From NCBI GenBank assembly GCA_017549325.1, contig JAFYVA010000042.1, forward strand, positions 1 through 19,478: DNA of 19,478 nt, in the 5' to 3' direction. Positions 1 to 6,911 of this stretch are shown here, piece after piece. Under the pieces are notes generated by a model, which saw nothing but the letters and a program-made list of their open reading frames with translations, searched no databases and was not told where the DNA came from. A program made the position numbers and the translations under genes. Positions within the stretch are counted from its first letter, which is position 1; each line of letters opens with the position of its first letter. The stretch comes from Oscillospiraceae bacterium (lineage in GTDB: Bacteria > Bacillota_A > Clostridia > Oscillospirales > Oscillospiraceae).

Positions 1-545
1 CCGTTATGGGTTACTCCAAGAAGGAGACCAAGCGCAACCCCGGCGGCCAGATGAGAAAGAAGAAGAGCGAGTACGCCATCCAGCTCAACGAGAAGCAGAA
101 GGTTAAGTTCGTCTACGGCATCCTGGAGAAGCAGTTCCGTGCATACTACGAGAAGGCTTCCGCTATGCCCGGCAAGACCGGCGAGAACCTGCTGACTCTG
201 GTGGAGCGCCGTCTGGACAACGTGGTGTTCCGTCTGGGCTTCGCCATGACCCGCCGTGAGGCCCGTCAGCTGGTGAGCCACGCACACTTCACCGTCAATG
301 GCCAGAAGGTCAACATTGCCTCTTACCTCGTCCGCGTGGGCGATGTGATCGAGGTCAAGGAGTCCAGCCGCAGCGCCGCTTGCTTCAAGCGCCTGACCGG
401 CGAGGATGCCCCCATGTTCAACGTCCCCCAGTGGCTCTCCCGCGAGAAGAACGCCCTGAAGGGTACTGTCCTGCAGATGCCCGCCCGCGAGGATATCGAT
501 ATGCCCATTGAGGAGCACCTCATCGTCGAGTTGTACTCCAAGTAA
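1..545 (+). CDS. rpsD: 30S ribosomal protein S4 (5' end outside the window)
   Basis: S4 is a primary 16S rRNA-binding protein that nucleates assembly of the small-subunit body. The frame is open from base 3 to the TAA at 543-545, followed at once by an in-frame TAG (tandem stops). The visible part begins at the segment [14 protein letters not shown], which in clostridial S4 proteins lies about 20 residues in, so the true start is upstream of base 1 and the ATG at base 6 is internal. Hallmarks are [16 protein letters not shown], the S4 RNA-binding core beginning [20 protein letters not shown], then [21 protein letters not shown], and the C-terminal [11 protein letters not shown]. It sits directly upstream of rpoA, the usual alpha-operon order. 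The identity is certain; only the left boundary is missing. Confidence 0.97.
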   Translation, partial: VMGYSKKETKRNPGGQMRKKKSEYAIQLNEKQKVKFVYGILEKQFRAYYEKASAMPGKTGENLLTLVERRLDNVVFRLGFAMTRREARQLVSHAHFTVNGQKVNIASYLVRVGDVIEVKESSRSAACFKRLTGEDAPMFNVPQWLSREKNALKGTVLQMPAREDIDMPIEEHLIVELYSK

Positions 546-582
546 TAGGGGATATTGCCCTCACAAGGAACTTACCAAGAGT

Positions 583-600
583 ATACGGCGTTTGCCGTAT
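583..600 (+). promoter_or_regulatory. Perfect hairpin in the rpsD-rpoA intergenic leader
   Basis: ATACGGC (583-589) pairs perfectly with GCCGTAT (594-600) around a GTTT loop. It lies 15 nt upstream of the rpoA ribosome binding site. No T-run follows, so it is not an intrinsic terminator. It could be an RNA processing, mRNA stability or translational control element; the role is not known. Confidence 0.5.
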
Positions 601-615
601 CGCCACATGAATTTG

Positions 616-623
616 AAGGAGGG
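616..623 (+). promoter_or_regulatory. rpoA ribosome binding site (decides the start)
   Basis: AAGGAGGG lies six bases upstream of the ATG at 630. It selects this start over the TTG at 555, which has no comparable site. Confidence 0.85.
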
Positions 624-629
624 TACTGC

Positions 630-1583
630 ATGATCGAAATTGAGAAGCCCCAGATCGAGTGTGTTGAAACGCCCGGTGATGCTTCCTATGGCAAATATGT
701 GATCGAACCTCTGGAGCGTGGTTACGGAACGACTTTGGGCAATGCGCTGCGTCGCATTATGCTCTCCTCTCTGCCCGGCACTGCCGCCACCAGCATTAAG
801 ATTGCCGGTGTGCAGCATGAGTTTTCCACCATCCCCGGTGTGAAAGAAGATGTGACGGAGATCGTTCTGAACACGAAGGCGCTGTTGACCAAGCTGTACT
901 GCGAGGGTCCCAAGACTGTCTTTATCGAGGCAGTCGGCCCCTGTGAAGTGACCGCCGGTGATATCAAGGCCGACGGTGAGGTGGAAGTGCTCAATCCCGA
1001 GCTCCACATCGCCACCCTTGATGTGGGCGCCACGTTGAGCATGGAGATCTGCCTGTGCCACGGCCGCGGCTATGTCTCTGCCGATAAGAATAAGGCACTG
1101 CGTCCCGGCGTGATCGGTGTGATCCCCATCGACTCCATCTACACCCCCGTCTATAAGGTCAACTACACTGTTGAGAGCACCCGCGTGGGCGCCTCCAGTG
1201 ACTATGACAAGCTGACGCTGGAAGTGTGGACCGATGGCACCATCTCTGCAAGAGATGCCGTGTCTCTGGGCGCCAAGATCCTGTGCGACCACTTTGCCCT
1301 GTTCACTGACCTGAGCGACAGCGTGGGCGACAAGTCCACCGTTGTTGAGAAGGCCACCGATTCCAAGGACAAGATGCTGGAGCTGACCATCGAGGAGCTG
1401 GATCTCAGCGTCCGCAGCTTCAACTGCCTCAAGCGTGCCAACATCAACACCGTCGAGGACTTGATCTCCAAGACCGAGGACGAGATGATGAAGGTCCGCA
1501 ACCTGGGCCGCAAGTCTCTGGAAGAGGTCATCAACAAGCTGGCCATGATGGGTCTGTCCCTGGCCAACGAGGAAACCAACTAA
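630..1583 (+). CDS. rpoA: DNA-directed RNA polymerase subunit alpha
   Basis: The alpha subunit dimerises to scaffold assembly of beta and beta', and its C-terminal domain contacts UP elements and activators. The protein is 317 residues, the normal bacterial length. The N-terminal domain (about 1-225) shows the conserved [18 protein letters not shown] dimerisation/assembly segment near the start. An acidic linker leads to the C-terminal domain from about residue 250 ([20 protein letters not shown], then [12 protein letters not shown]), the helix-hairpin-helix that binds UP-element DNA. The start at 630 is set by a strong Shine-Dalgarno and by the typical opening MIEIEKP. The frame is open upstream to a TTG at 555, but that extension matches nothing in RpoA. 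It lies between rpsD and rplQ and is probably co-transcribed with them. Confidence 0.98.
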   Translation: MIEIEKPQIECVETPGDASYGKYVIEPLERGYGTTLGNALRRIMLSSLPGTAATSIKIAGVQHEFSTIPGVKEDVTEIVLNTKALLTKLYCEGPKTVFIEAVGPCEVTAGDIKADGEVEVLNPELHIATLDVGATLSMEICLCHGRGYVSADKNKALRPGVIGVIPIDSIYTPVYKVNYTVESTRVGASSDYDKLTLEVWTDGTISARDAVSLGAKILCDHFALFTDLSDSVGDKSTVVEKATDSKDKMLELTIEELDLSVRSFNCLKRANINTVEDLISKTEDEMMKVRNLGRKSLEEVINKLAMMGLSLANEETN

Positions 1584-1608
1584 CATCCTATCAAGGAGGA
1601 AACGTAAT

Positions 1609-1953
1609 ATGCCCGGAACTCGTAAGCTCGGTAAGACTACCGATCAGCGTATGGCGATGCTCCGTCAGCAGGTCACCGATTTCCTGGACAACGGTCGTAT
1701 GGAGAGCACCATCACCCGTTGCAAGGAGATCAAGCCCCTGGCTGAAAAAATGATCACCCTGGGCAAGAAGGGTGACCTGGCTGCCTATCGTCAGGCACTG
1801 AGCTTCATTACCCGCGAGGACGTTGCCAACAAGCTGTTCAAGGAGATCGCTCCTGAGTACGCTGAGCGCAACGGTGGCTACACCCGCATCATCCGCACCG
1901 GCGTCCGCCGCGGCGATGCTGCTGAGACCGCCATCATCGAGCTGGTGAAGTAA
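1609..1953 (+). CDS. rplQ: 50S ribosomal protein L17
   Basis: L17 is a large-subunit ribosomal protein near the exit-tunnel side of 23S rRNA. The protein has 114 residues, the usual short bacterial form. It opens with [19 protein letters not shown], the recognised L17 N-terminus, and ends with the conserved [20 protein letters not shown] segment. AAGGAGGA at 1593-1600 precedes the ATG by eight bases. It follows rpoA after 25 bases and is the last gene of the alpha operon, with an intrinsic terminator about 17 bases after its stop codon. Confidence 0.98.
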   Translation: MPGTRKLGKTTDQRMAMLRQQVTDFLDNGRMESTITRCKEIKPLAEKMITLGKKGDLAAYRQALSFITREDVANKLFKEIAPEYAERNGGYTRIIRTGVRRGDAAETAIIELVK

Positions 1954-1970
1954 GCGCACCAAACAACATA

Positions 1971-2019
1971 AAAAAGCCTTTGTCACAGCGCGTAAGCGGC
2001 TGCGGCAAAGGCTTTTTTT
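1971..2019 (+). terminator. Intrinsic terminator of the rpsD-rpoA-rplQ operon
   Basis: AAAAAGCCTTTG pairs with CAAAGGCTTTTT around a GC-rich insert that can form an inner stem (CAGC/GCTG). A run of seven T ends at 2019. The upstream A-run would also give some function in the other direction, though no minus-strand gene uses it. Confidence 0.9.
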
Positions 2020-2037
2020 GTTGGTAACACGCATTTA

Positions 2038-2067
2038 TTTACAATCCCGCAGCAGATGTGCTATACT
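2038..2067 (+). promoter_or_regulatory. Predicted sigma-A promoter for the zinc-ribbon gene
   Basis: -35 TTTACA (2038-2043), 18-base spacer, -10 TATACT (2062-2067) preceded by an extended -10 TGC. A second, weaker candidate lies downstream: TGGACA (2133-2138), 17 bases, CATACT (2156-2161). If the first is used, the leader is about 125 nt long; if the second, about 30 nt. Confidence 0.6.
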
Positions 2068-2198
2068 AAGCCGTGTAAACTTGAAATTGCGCCGCAAATT
2101 AGGTGAAAAAACAAAATGCAACTGCAACTTGCTGGACATTGCCCTATATTTGCGGCATACTATCCCCATAGAGAACATCACAAGAAGGAGGGACAGGC

Positions 2199-3572
2199 AT
2201 GGCTTCCATAAAATGTAAATCCTGCGGCAGAGTATATAACTACCGCAGCAGTGAACTGTGCCCCAAGTGCGGCGCCTATAACCGCCCGCCGCATCAGATG
2301 CGGGTGGGCTTCGATGAGAACGGCAGCGTGGAGCTGCAGAGTGACCGCGAGTTCCGCGAAAATGTCGCTGAAGCCGACACTGTAGAGGAAACTGTCCGCA
2401 AGGTGGGGGAGACGCTCATCAGCAGCGAAACGCTGGACGCGCTGGGCCGTGAACTGAACAAGTGGGGCAGCCGCGTGGAGAAGTGGTGGACAGAGAACAG
2501 CGAGAAGTCTGCAACTCACGCCAAGGTTGCCAAGGATTCACCCCTCCGTGACCGCAAGAAGAGTAAGAGCGGCGGCGGCAGGATCGTGGCGATCGTTGTG
2601 GCCATCAGCGTCTTCGCCAGCTTGATCGGCAGCATTACCGAGTCCTGCGGCAGCAACCGCGTGGCGGTATTCCCTGCCCCCGAGCCCGATGTTTCCATCG
2701 CGACGGAAGAAGTTGCCCCCACGGAGGTCTATTGGAGCGAGGAGCATCGCAAGGCGATCCTCGACTCCTATGCCGTGTCGGAGGAGGTAGGTTTGAGCGA
2801 AGTCTTTGAGCTGTACGGCAGCAAATATTGGGTAGGCGATTGGCAGCTCACAGGCGGCGGCAGCGGCGACAATGTGATGATCATCGCCGTCAACGGCAAC
2901 GAATTCCCTGCAGATAGGCTGCATGACTGCTTCCTGCTGTGGGTGGACTGGAACGGTACAGAGTGGACCTATGCCCCCGGGAAGTTCCAAAACGGCGCGC
3001 TGATTTTCCGCTCTCTCCATACCACCGCGATGCCCGAAGGTACGCTCTGCTGGTTGATGTTTAATGACTATGACGATAACGGCAACTGGCGCAGCACCAC
3101 CGCTGTGTCGCTGGTGGAGCATAATGTCTATTTCGGCGACGGCTCTCAGGACTTTGCTTCTACAGAAGCGGTTACAGTGTGGTCGGAGGAGGATTGTAAG
3201 AATCTGTTGTCCTTCCACGATGTTACCGAAGAGTACAGTATGGGAAGCGGCTTTATATGGCTGGATTCCCGCGTTGGGATATATGGTTGGGGGAAGGATG
3301 ACAGCACAATGGATGTGTCCATTGAGGGTGAGATGTTGTCCGGAGAAGAGCTGTTAGATATGTGTTATCTCCTGTGGTACGATCTCGCTGACGGAGAGGA
3401 ACACATGTATCATCCCGACAGCTATGAAAATGGAGCATTGGTCTTCAAAAATATCCGCAGCGAAATTCTCGACACCACGTATATCTGGCTCATCATGCAA
3501 GAGGGGTATATACTGAATACAGAAAGCAATACGATGGAGAATATCGGCACCATCGCCGTGAGACTCAACTAA
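2199..3572 (+). CDS. Zinc-ribbon, single-pass membrane protein with two tandem C-terminal repeats (function unknown)
   Basis: This protein was not recognised as a named family. The 457-residue chain starts with a four-cysteine zinc ribbon (C6, C9, C21, C24). A charged region follows (about 40-125), then one hydrophobic segment (about 128-147: IVAIVVAISVFASLIGSI), then an extracytoplasmic part of about 300 residues. The basic stretch RDRKKSKS just before the membrane segment suggests the N-terminus is cytoplasmic and the C-terminus outside. The outer part is two related units, about 179-312 and 328-457. Both open with WSEE and share CFLLWVDW/CYLLWYDL and FQNGALIF/YENGALVF at matching spacing. 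AAGGAGGG (2185-2192) fixes the start. The gene is monocistronic between two terminators. The layout resembles zinc-ribbon-plus-membrane-anchor proteins of Firmicutes, but no activity can be assigned. Confidence 0.85.
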   Translation: MASIKCKSCGRVYNYRSSELCPKCGAYNRPPHQMRVGFDENGSVELQSDREFRENVAEADTVEETVRKVGETLISSETLDALGRELNKWGSRVEKWWTENSEKSATHAKVAKDSPLRDRKKSKSGGGRIVAIVVAISVFASLIGSITESCGSNRVAVFPAPEPDVSIATEEVAPTEVYWSEEHRKAILDSYAVSEEVGLSEVFELYGSKYWVGDWQLTGGGSGDNVMIIAVNGNEFPADRLHDCFLLWVDWNGTEWTYAPGKFQNGALIFRSLHTTAMPEGTLCWLMFNDYDDNGNWRSTTAVSLVEHNVYFGDGSQDFASTEAVTVWSEEDCKNLLSFHDVTEEYSMGSGFIWLDSRVGIYGWGKDDSTMDVSIEGEMLSGEELLDMCYLLWYDLADGEEHMYHPDSYENGALVFKNIRSEILDTTYIWLIMQEGYILNTESNTMENIGTIAVRLN

Positions 3573-3581
3573 ACACAAACA

Positions 3582-3611
3582 AAAAAACCTCTCCGAAAGG
3601 AGAGGTTTTTT
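3582..3611. terminator. Bidirectional terminator between the zinc-ribbon gene and secG
   Basis: AACCTCTCC (3586-3594) pairs with GGAGAGGTT (3599-3607) around a GAAA tetraloop. An A-run lies on the left and a T-run on the right, so it can end both the plus-strand gene and the convergent secG transcript. Confidence 0.92.
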
Positions 3612-3624
3612 GATTGCCTATTTT

Positions 3625-3870
3625 TTACTTGAGGCCGGCAGCCAGCATGCAGTTCAGAGCCAGAGTCAGCACGACAAACACGGCACCGATCCACTTGGTG
3701 GACTTAGCCAGCTTGGCGTCCAGAGAACGAGCCTTACCCTTAGCCATGTAGGAGTCGGCGATACCGGCGATGGAGCCGGACAGGCCCTTGCTCTTACCGG
3801 ACTGGAACAGAACCACCAGCACCAGCAGCAGTGCGCAGATGAGCTGCAGAATCATAATCAAAGTAACCAT
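3625..3870 (-). CDS. secG: Preprotein translocase subunit SecG
   Basis: SecG is the small accessory subunit of the SecYEG protein-export channel in the cytoplasmic membrane. The 81-residue protein has two hydrophobic segments (about 2-22 and 59-78). They are joined by the diagnostic loop FQSGKSKGLSGSIAG (22-36), matching the family pattern LQSGKgxGLsGxIaG, followed by the basic KGKARSLDAKLAKSTKW region. The start at 3870-3868 is chosen because GGAGGA (plus-strand 3879-3884) precedes it by about nine bases and because SecG proteins begin right at the first membrane helix. A 32-residue upstream extension is open but runs through the promoter. It is transcribed alone, divergently from lexA, and convergently with the zinc-ribbon gene. 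Confidence 0.93.
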   Translation of the reverse strand: MVTLIMILQLICALLLVLVVLFQSGKSKGLSGSIAGIADSYMAKGKARSLDAKLAKSTKWIGAVFVVLTLALNCMLAAGLK

Positions 3871-3878
3871 GGACAAAT

Positions 3879-3884
3879 TCCTCC
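3879..3884 (-). promoter_or_regulatory. secG ribosome binding site (decides the start)
   Basis: Read on the minus strand this is GGAGGA, nine bases before the ATG at 3870. It supports the 81-residue form over the longer open frame. Confidence 0.75.
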
Positions 3885-3937
3885 AAACATATTTCACGCC
3901 CGCCCTAAAAACGGGCATTCGTATCACAGTATCGCTA

Positions 3938-3966
3938 ATCATACCACAATACCACACGAAATGCAA
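3938..3966 (-). promoter_or_regulatory. Predicted sigma-A promoter of secG
   Basis: On the minus strand: TTGCAT (3966-3961), 17-base spacer, TATGAT (3943-3938), with an extended -10 TGG directly before the -10. The predicted transcript starts about 60 bases before the secG ATG. Confidence 0.75.
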
Positions 3967-3992
3967 GATAAAAATTGCATAAATTATTTTTA

Positions 3993-4025
3993 GAACAAGT
4001 GTTGTATTACTCGAACAAGTGTGTT
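3993..4025 (+). promoter_or_regulatory. Two LexA (SOS) box-like operators
   Basis: GAACAAGTGTTG (3993-4004) and CGAACAAGTGTGTT (4012-4025) resemble the Gram-positive consensus CGAACnnnnGTTCG, with imperfect right halves. The shared core GAACAAGTGT is repeated exactly 20 bases apart (two helical turns), so both would lie on the same face of the DNA. The first overlaps the -35 element and the second fills the spacer up to the -10. This geometry is expected for autorepression of lexA. Confidence 0.75.
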
Positions 4026-4030
4026 ATACT
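4002..4030 (+). promoter_or_regulatory. Predicted sigma-A promoter of lexA
   Basis: -35 TTGTAT (4002-4007), 17-base spacer, -10 TATACT (4025-4030) with extended -10 TGT. It lies within the paired LexA-box-like sites. Confidence 0.75.
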
Positions 4031-4050
4031 ACCTGTGTAAAATTGCTGAC

Positions 4051-4056
4051 AGGAGG
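4051..4056 (+). promoter_or_regulatory. lexA ribosome binding site (decides the start)
   Basis: AGGAGG, seven bases before the ATG at 4064. Any upstream start would fall inside the promoter. Confidence 0.8.
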
Positions 4057-4063
4057 CACCCAT

Positions 4064-4729
4064 ATGGCGAAAATGGATAAGGCCACCAAGATGACGCGAA
4101 AGCAGCAGGAGATCTACGATTATATTGCCGCATACATTGCCCAGCACAGTTATCCCCCCTCTGTCCGCGAGATCTGCGACGGTGTGGGTCTGCGCTCCCC
4201 CTCCACGGTGCACTTCCATCTGCAGAACATGGAGGAGAAGGGGTTCCTGGCCAAGGATGGCAAGGCCCGTGCGCTGACACTGGCTCAGACGGGTGAGGCT
4301 CCCGCTGCCGATGCACCTGTGGAGCGTGCCCCTGTTTATGAAGAACCGGAGATCCCCGCCGGCCGCGTGCCGATCGTGGGTACGGTCGCCGCCGGTACGC
4401 CCATTCTGGCGCAGGAGTGCATCGAGGACTATCTCACCTTCGATACCAACGGCCGCGACGGAGAGTATTTTGCCCTCCGCGTCCGTGGCGAGTCTATGCT
4501 GAATGCCGGAATCCTGCCGGGCGATCTGGTGGTGGTGCACCAGCAGCGCGAGGCACACAACGGCGAGATCGTGGTGGCCCTCATTGAGGACGAGGCCACG
4601 GTCAAGCGCCTCCAGCGCCGTAACGGCGAGGTGTGGCTGCTGCCGGAGAACGATGCCTACGAGCCCATCGACGGCCGCTTTGCCTCTATTTTGGGCAAGG
4701 TCAGTGCCGTGGTGCGCACCTATTCCTGA
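4064..4729 (+). CDS. lexA: LexA repressor (SOS response)
   Basis: LexA represses DNA-repair genes and cuts itself when bound to RecA filaments after DNA damage. The protein has 221 residues. The N-terminal winged helix (about 10-73) carries YPPSVREICDGVGLRSPSTV, the LexA recognition-helix region. The C-terminal S24 peptidase domain has the self-cleavage pair A110-G111 (GTVAAGTPI), nucleophile S144 (RGESMLNAGI) and general base K181 (EDEATVKRL), so all catalytic elements are intact. The linker of about 30 residues is rich in A, P and E. It is alone in its transcript, under a promoter overlaid by two LexA-box-like sites and closed by a strong terminator. Confidence 0.97.
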   Translation: MAKMDKATKMTRKQQEIYDYIAAYIAQHSYPPSVREICDGVGLRSPSTVHFHLQNMEEKGFLAKDGKARALTLAQTGEAPAADAPVERAPVYEEPEIPAGRVPIVGTVAAGTPILAQECIEDYLTFDTNGRDGEYFALRVRGESMLNAGILPGDLVVVHQQREAHNGEIVVALIEDEATVKRLQRRNGEVWLLPENDAYEPIDGRFASILGKVSAVVRTYS

Positions 4730-4736
4730 AGATAAG

Positions 4737-4767
4737 AAAACTCCCGTCCGTCGGACGGGAGTTTTTT
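4737..4767. terminator. Bidirectional terminator between lexA and the degV-family gene
   Basis: CTCCCGTCC (4741-4749) pairs with GGACGGGAG (4753-4761) around GTC. Four A precede and six T follow. It serves lexA on the plus strand and the convergent DegV-family gene on the minus strand. Confidence 0.92.
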
Positions 4768-4783
4768 CATTGCAGAGATGTTC

Positions 4784-5632
4784 TTACTTGTGGAAGTACA
4801 GGATGCCCAGAGTGCGGGGACCGCAATGGCAGGAGATGGTGCAGCCGGCGCGGTTGCAGATGACCTCCTCGAAGGGCTGGTACTTCTTCACCTCGTCCAC
4901 CACAGACTGCACCTCTTCGTCGCTAAAACCGCCGGAGTTGGTGACGAAGATGCGGCGGGTGTCGATGTCGTCGCGTCCTTCCAGACGCTCCTTGACATAC
5001 TGCAGCAGGCACTTGTTGTAGGCGCCGCGGTACTTCTTGCCAACGCTCATCTTGCCGTCCTTCACCTGAATGCAGGGGCGGAGAGAGAGCATATTGGCGC
5101 CCAGTGCCGCCACGGCGGAGCAGCGGCCGCCCTTGCGCAGGTAGTCCAGACGCTCCACCAGGAAGCTGACATCCAGCTGCTCGCGGCGCTCATTGAGGTA
5201 GGCCTGGATCTTGGCACCGGTCATACCCTCCTCCTTGGCCATCTCAGCAGCCTCGAGAGCCAGCAGAGACATACCGGTGGAGAGGGTTCTGGTGTCCACG
5301 GGGTACACGCCGTCCACCTCGGTGGAGGCGAGGCAGGCGTTTTGATAGCAGGCAGACATTTCGGCGGAGATGTGGAGCTGTACCACCTCGTCGGCGCTCT
5401 CGCGCTTCTTGGACAAAACCTTGATATAATCGTATTCGGAGACTGCGGCAGTGGAGCACATATCGCCGCCGGCCTCTACATGGGCGTAGATCTCATCGGG
5501 GGTGATATCCACACTGTCGATGAGGGACTGACCGTCCTTCACTACATACAAATTTACGATATCGATGCCGTACTGCTCCGCAAGATCGCGGGGCAGATCA
5601 CAGGTGCTGTCTGCGGAAATCTTAATATTCAT
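4784..5632 (-). CDS. DegV-family protein (fatty-acid binding, EDD fold)
   Basis: DegV proteins bind a fatty acid; in Firmicutes the FakB members hand it to the kinase FakA for phosphorylation. The 282-residue protein matches the family length. Motifs in order: ADSTCDLP (7-14, binding loop of the first domain), MCSTAAVS (58-65, equivalent of the TSqPs loop), ISAEMSACYQNA (89-100), DTRTLSTGM (113-121) and DYLRKGGR (163-170, the family GGR motif). No fakA-like gene lies nearby, so whether this is a true FakB cannot be decided here. The start has only a moderate GAGGT site about 12 bases upstream, but the MNIKISADST opening is typical. It is transcribed alone, divergently from the HD gene. Confidence 0.92.
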   Translation of the reverse strand: MNIKISADSTCDLPRDLAEQYGIDIVNLYVVKDGQSLIDSVDITPDEIYAHVEAGGDMCSTAAVSEYDYIKVLSKKRESADEVVQLHISAEMSACYQNACLASTEVDGVYPVDTRTLSTGMSLLALEAAEMAKEEGMTGAKIQAYLNERREQLDVSFLVERLDYLRKGGRCSAVAALGANMLSLRPCIQVKDGKMSVGKKYRGAYNKCLLQYVKERLEGRDDIDTRRIFVTNSGGFSDEEVQSVVDEVKKYQPFEEVICNRAGCTISCHCGPRTLGILYFHK

Positions 5633-5693
5633 TGTCTGTTTTACCTCATTTTTTCCGTAAAAAGTTTCCTGATTTCATCAATCGAATGGGACA

Positions 5694-5722
5694 ATGATAC
5701 CATATCGGCGCATAGATTTCAA
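5694..5722 (-). promoter_or_regulatory. Predicted sigma-A promoter of the degV-family gene
   Basis: On the minus strand: TTGAAA (5722-5717), 17-base spacer, TATCAT (5699-5694) with extended -10 TGG. Confidence 0.72.
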
Positions 5723-5745
5723 TATAAACTTTTCTTGCGAACCTC

Positions 5746-5774
5746 TTGTGAGCCGCAGCGGTATCTGCTACAAT
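5746..5774 (+). promoter_or_regulatory. Predicted sigma-A promoter of the HD-domain gene
   Basis: TTGTGA (5746-5751), 17-base spacer, TACAAT (5769-5774) with extended -10 TGC. The predicted start of transcription is only about 20 bases before the ATG. Confidence 0.75.
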
Positions 5775-5788
5775 GGAATAAAAACACC

Positions 5789-5796
5789 AAGGAGGT
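5789..5796 (+). promoter_or_regulatory. HD-domain gene ribosome binding site (decides the start)
   Basis: AAGGAGGT, a full match to the anti-Shine-Dalgarno, five bases before the ATG at 5802. The frame is open further upstream, but that stretch contains the promoter. Confidence 0.85.
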
Positions 5797-5801
5797 ACCA
5801 C

Positions 5802-6458
5802 ATGACATACGAACAACTGCGCAGCAACGAAGAAGTGCGCGCCCTGATCCAGCGGGGCAATGAGAATCTGGGTGTGCTGGGTTATACCGATCACTCTGCG
5901 GCCCACTGTGCGCTGGTGGCCGAGCGTGCTGCCGATATTCTTGCCGCCTTTGGCTATGACGGACACCATCAGGAGCTGGTGAAGATGGCGGGTTTCCTCC
6001 ACGATATCGGCAATGCGGTGAATCGCAAGCATCACGCCGAATACGGTGCGCTGCTGGCGTGGGATATCCTCTCCAAGACCGACCTGCCGCTGCTTGACCG
6101 TGTCGCGGTGGTAGCGGCCATCGGCAACCACGACGAGTCCACCGGCGGCGCTATGGACGAGATCTCCGCGGCGCTGATTATTGCCGACAAGACCGATGTG
6201 CGCCGCAACCGCGTTCGCACCAGAGATCTGAGCACCTTCGATATCCACGACCGTGTCAACTATGCCGTAACCGGAACCCATCTGGAAGTGGACGCTGCCA
6301 AAAAGGTGGTGCGCCTCGATTTGCAGGTGGATGAGAGCATTTGCTCTATGTTCGATTATTTTGATATCTTCCTCAGCCGTATGCAGATGTCCCGCCGCGC
6401 CTGCGATGTGCTGGGCGCCACCTTCAGTCTGACCGTCAACGGCGGCAAGGTGCTGTAA
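5802..6458 (+). CDS. HD-domain phosphohydrolase (substrate unknown)
   Basis: The 218-residue cytoplasmic protein belongs to the HD superfamily of metal-dependent phosphohydrolases. The metal-binding set is visible: H35 (SAAHCALV), the H67-D68 pair in GFLHDIGNAVNRKHH (with H77/H78), H110-D111 in AIGNHDESTGG, and D129 in ALIIADKTDVRRNRVR. The HDIG form with a following conserved NHD and ADK.DVRRxRVR is typical of a Firmicutes family annotated only as phosphohydrolase. Nucleotides, cyclic dinucleotides or phosphorylated small molecules are all possible, and nothing here chooses between them. The C-terminal 75 residues (from about 144) have no motif I recognise. It is a single-gene transcript, divergent from the degV-family gene. 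Confidence 0.85.
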   Translation: MTYEQLRSNEEVRALIQRGNENLGVLGYTDHSAAHCALVAERAADILAAFGYDGHHQELVKMAGFLHDIGNAVNRKHHAEYGALLAWDILSKTDLPLLDRVAVVAAIGNHDESTGGAMDEISAALIIADKTDVRRNRVRTRDLSTFDIHDRVNYAVTGTHLEVDAAKKVVRLDLQVDESICSMFDYFDIFLSRMQMSRRACDVLGATFSLTVNGGKVL

Positions 6459-6475
6459 GATTGTAAAAAAGTAAG

Positions 6476-6520
6476 AAGGGTGTGTTGCAAACTATTGGCA
6501 ACACACCCTTTAAATTTTGC
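6476..6520. terminator. Hairpin terminator after the HD-domain gene
   Basis: AAGGGTGTGTTGC (6476-6488) pairs perfectly with GCAACACACCCTT (6498-6510). On the plus strand the tail is TAAATTTT, a weak T-tract. On the minus strand the hairpin is followed by CTTACTTTTTT, a better terminator tail, although no intact minus-strand gene now ends here. Confidence 0.7.
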
Positions 6521-6588
6521 AGGTTAGTCCTCGTCCCCGTCGCTGATGTAAACAGCAATGAAAAGAAACGAGAAAGCGGAGAAATACC

Positions 6589-6895
6589 ATGTAAAACTAT
6601 GTGTTTGGCGCAGATATCGGTGAAACAAGTGTAAAGCTCGGTCTGTTTTATGCCGACGGCAAACTTCTGGAAAAGAGGGAAATTCCAACCCGTACCGCAA
6701 ACGGCGGTGTCCATGTTCTGCCTGACGTGGCACAGGCCATTGCAGAGGTCATGGGGCGGAATGGAATTTCGGTATCTCAGAGTGGGGAGATCGGTATCGG
6801 TGTCCCCGGCCCTGTAGACGACAGCTTCACATCCAAACACATCTGCGAACTGGCTGTGGCAGGAGATCAAATGGGAAAGGCTGTCGTTATGGCAG
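6589..6895 (+). pseudogene. Decayed ROK-family sugar kinase (glucokinase-like) remnant
   Basis: ROK kinases phosphorylate sugars such as glucose. The reading frame from ATG 6589 reads M-stop-N-Y-VFGADIGETSVKLGLF, so codon 2 is TAA. The rest matches the ROK N-terminus: the DIGGT ATP-binding motif is altered to DIGET, then KREIPTRT, LPDVAQAIAEVM and GIGVPGPVD. Right after VDDS (about 6824) the protein jumps to FTSKHICELAVAGDQMGK, which resembles the region near the ROK C-terminus (the lactonised helix SxxIxxxAxxGD). The kinase centre, its catalytic Asp and the zinc-binding cysteines are missing. Similarity fades by about 6895, where the frame runs into the antisense of the AraC-type gene. No ribosome binding site or promoter of normal quality precedes it. 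It is a multiply broken gene, not a sequencing slip. Confidence 0.8.
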
Positions 6896-6911
6896 TCTTT
6901 TCTCTATTCGA

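Noticed and set aside
555..629. Upstream TTG start for rpoA
   Set aside because: The extension does not resemble RpoA, spans a hairpin, and the ATG at 630 has an AAGGAGGG site and the usual MIEIEKP opening.
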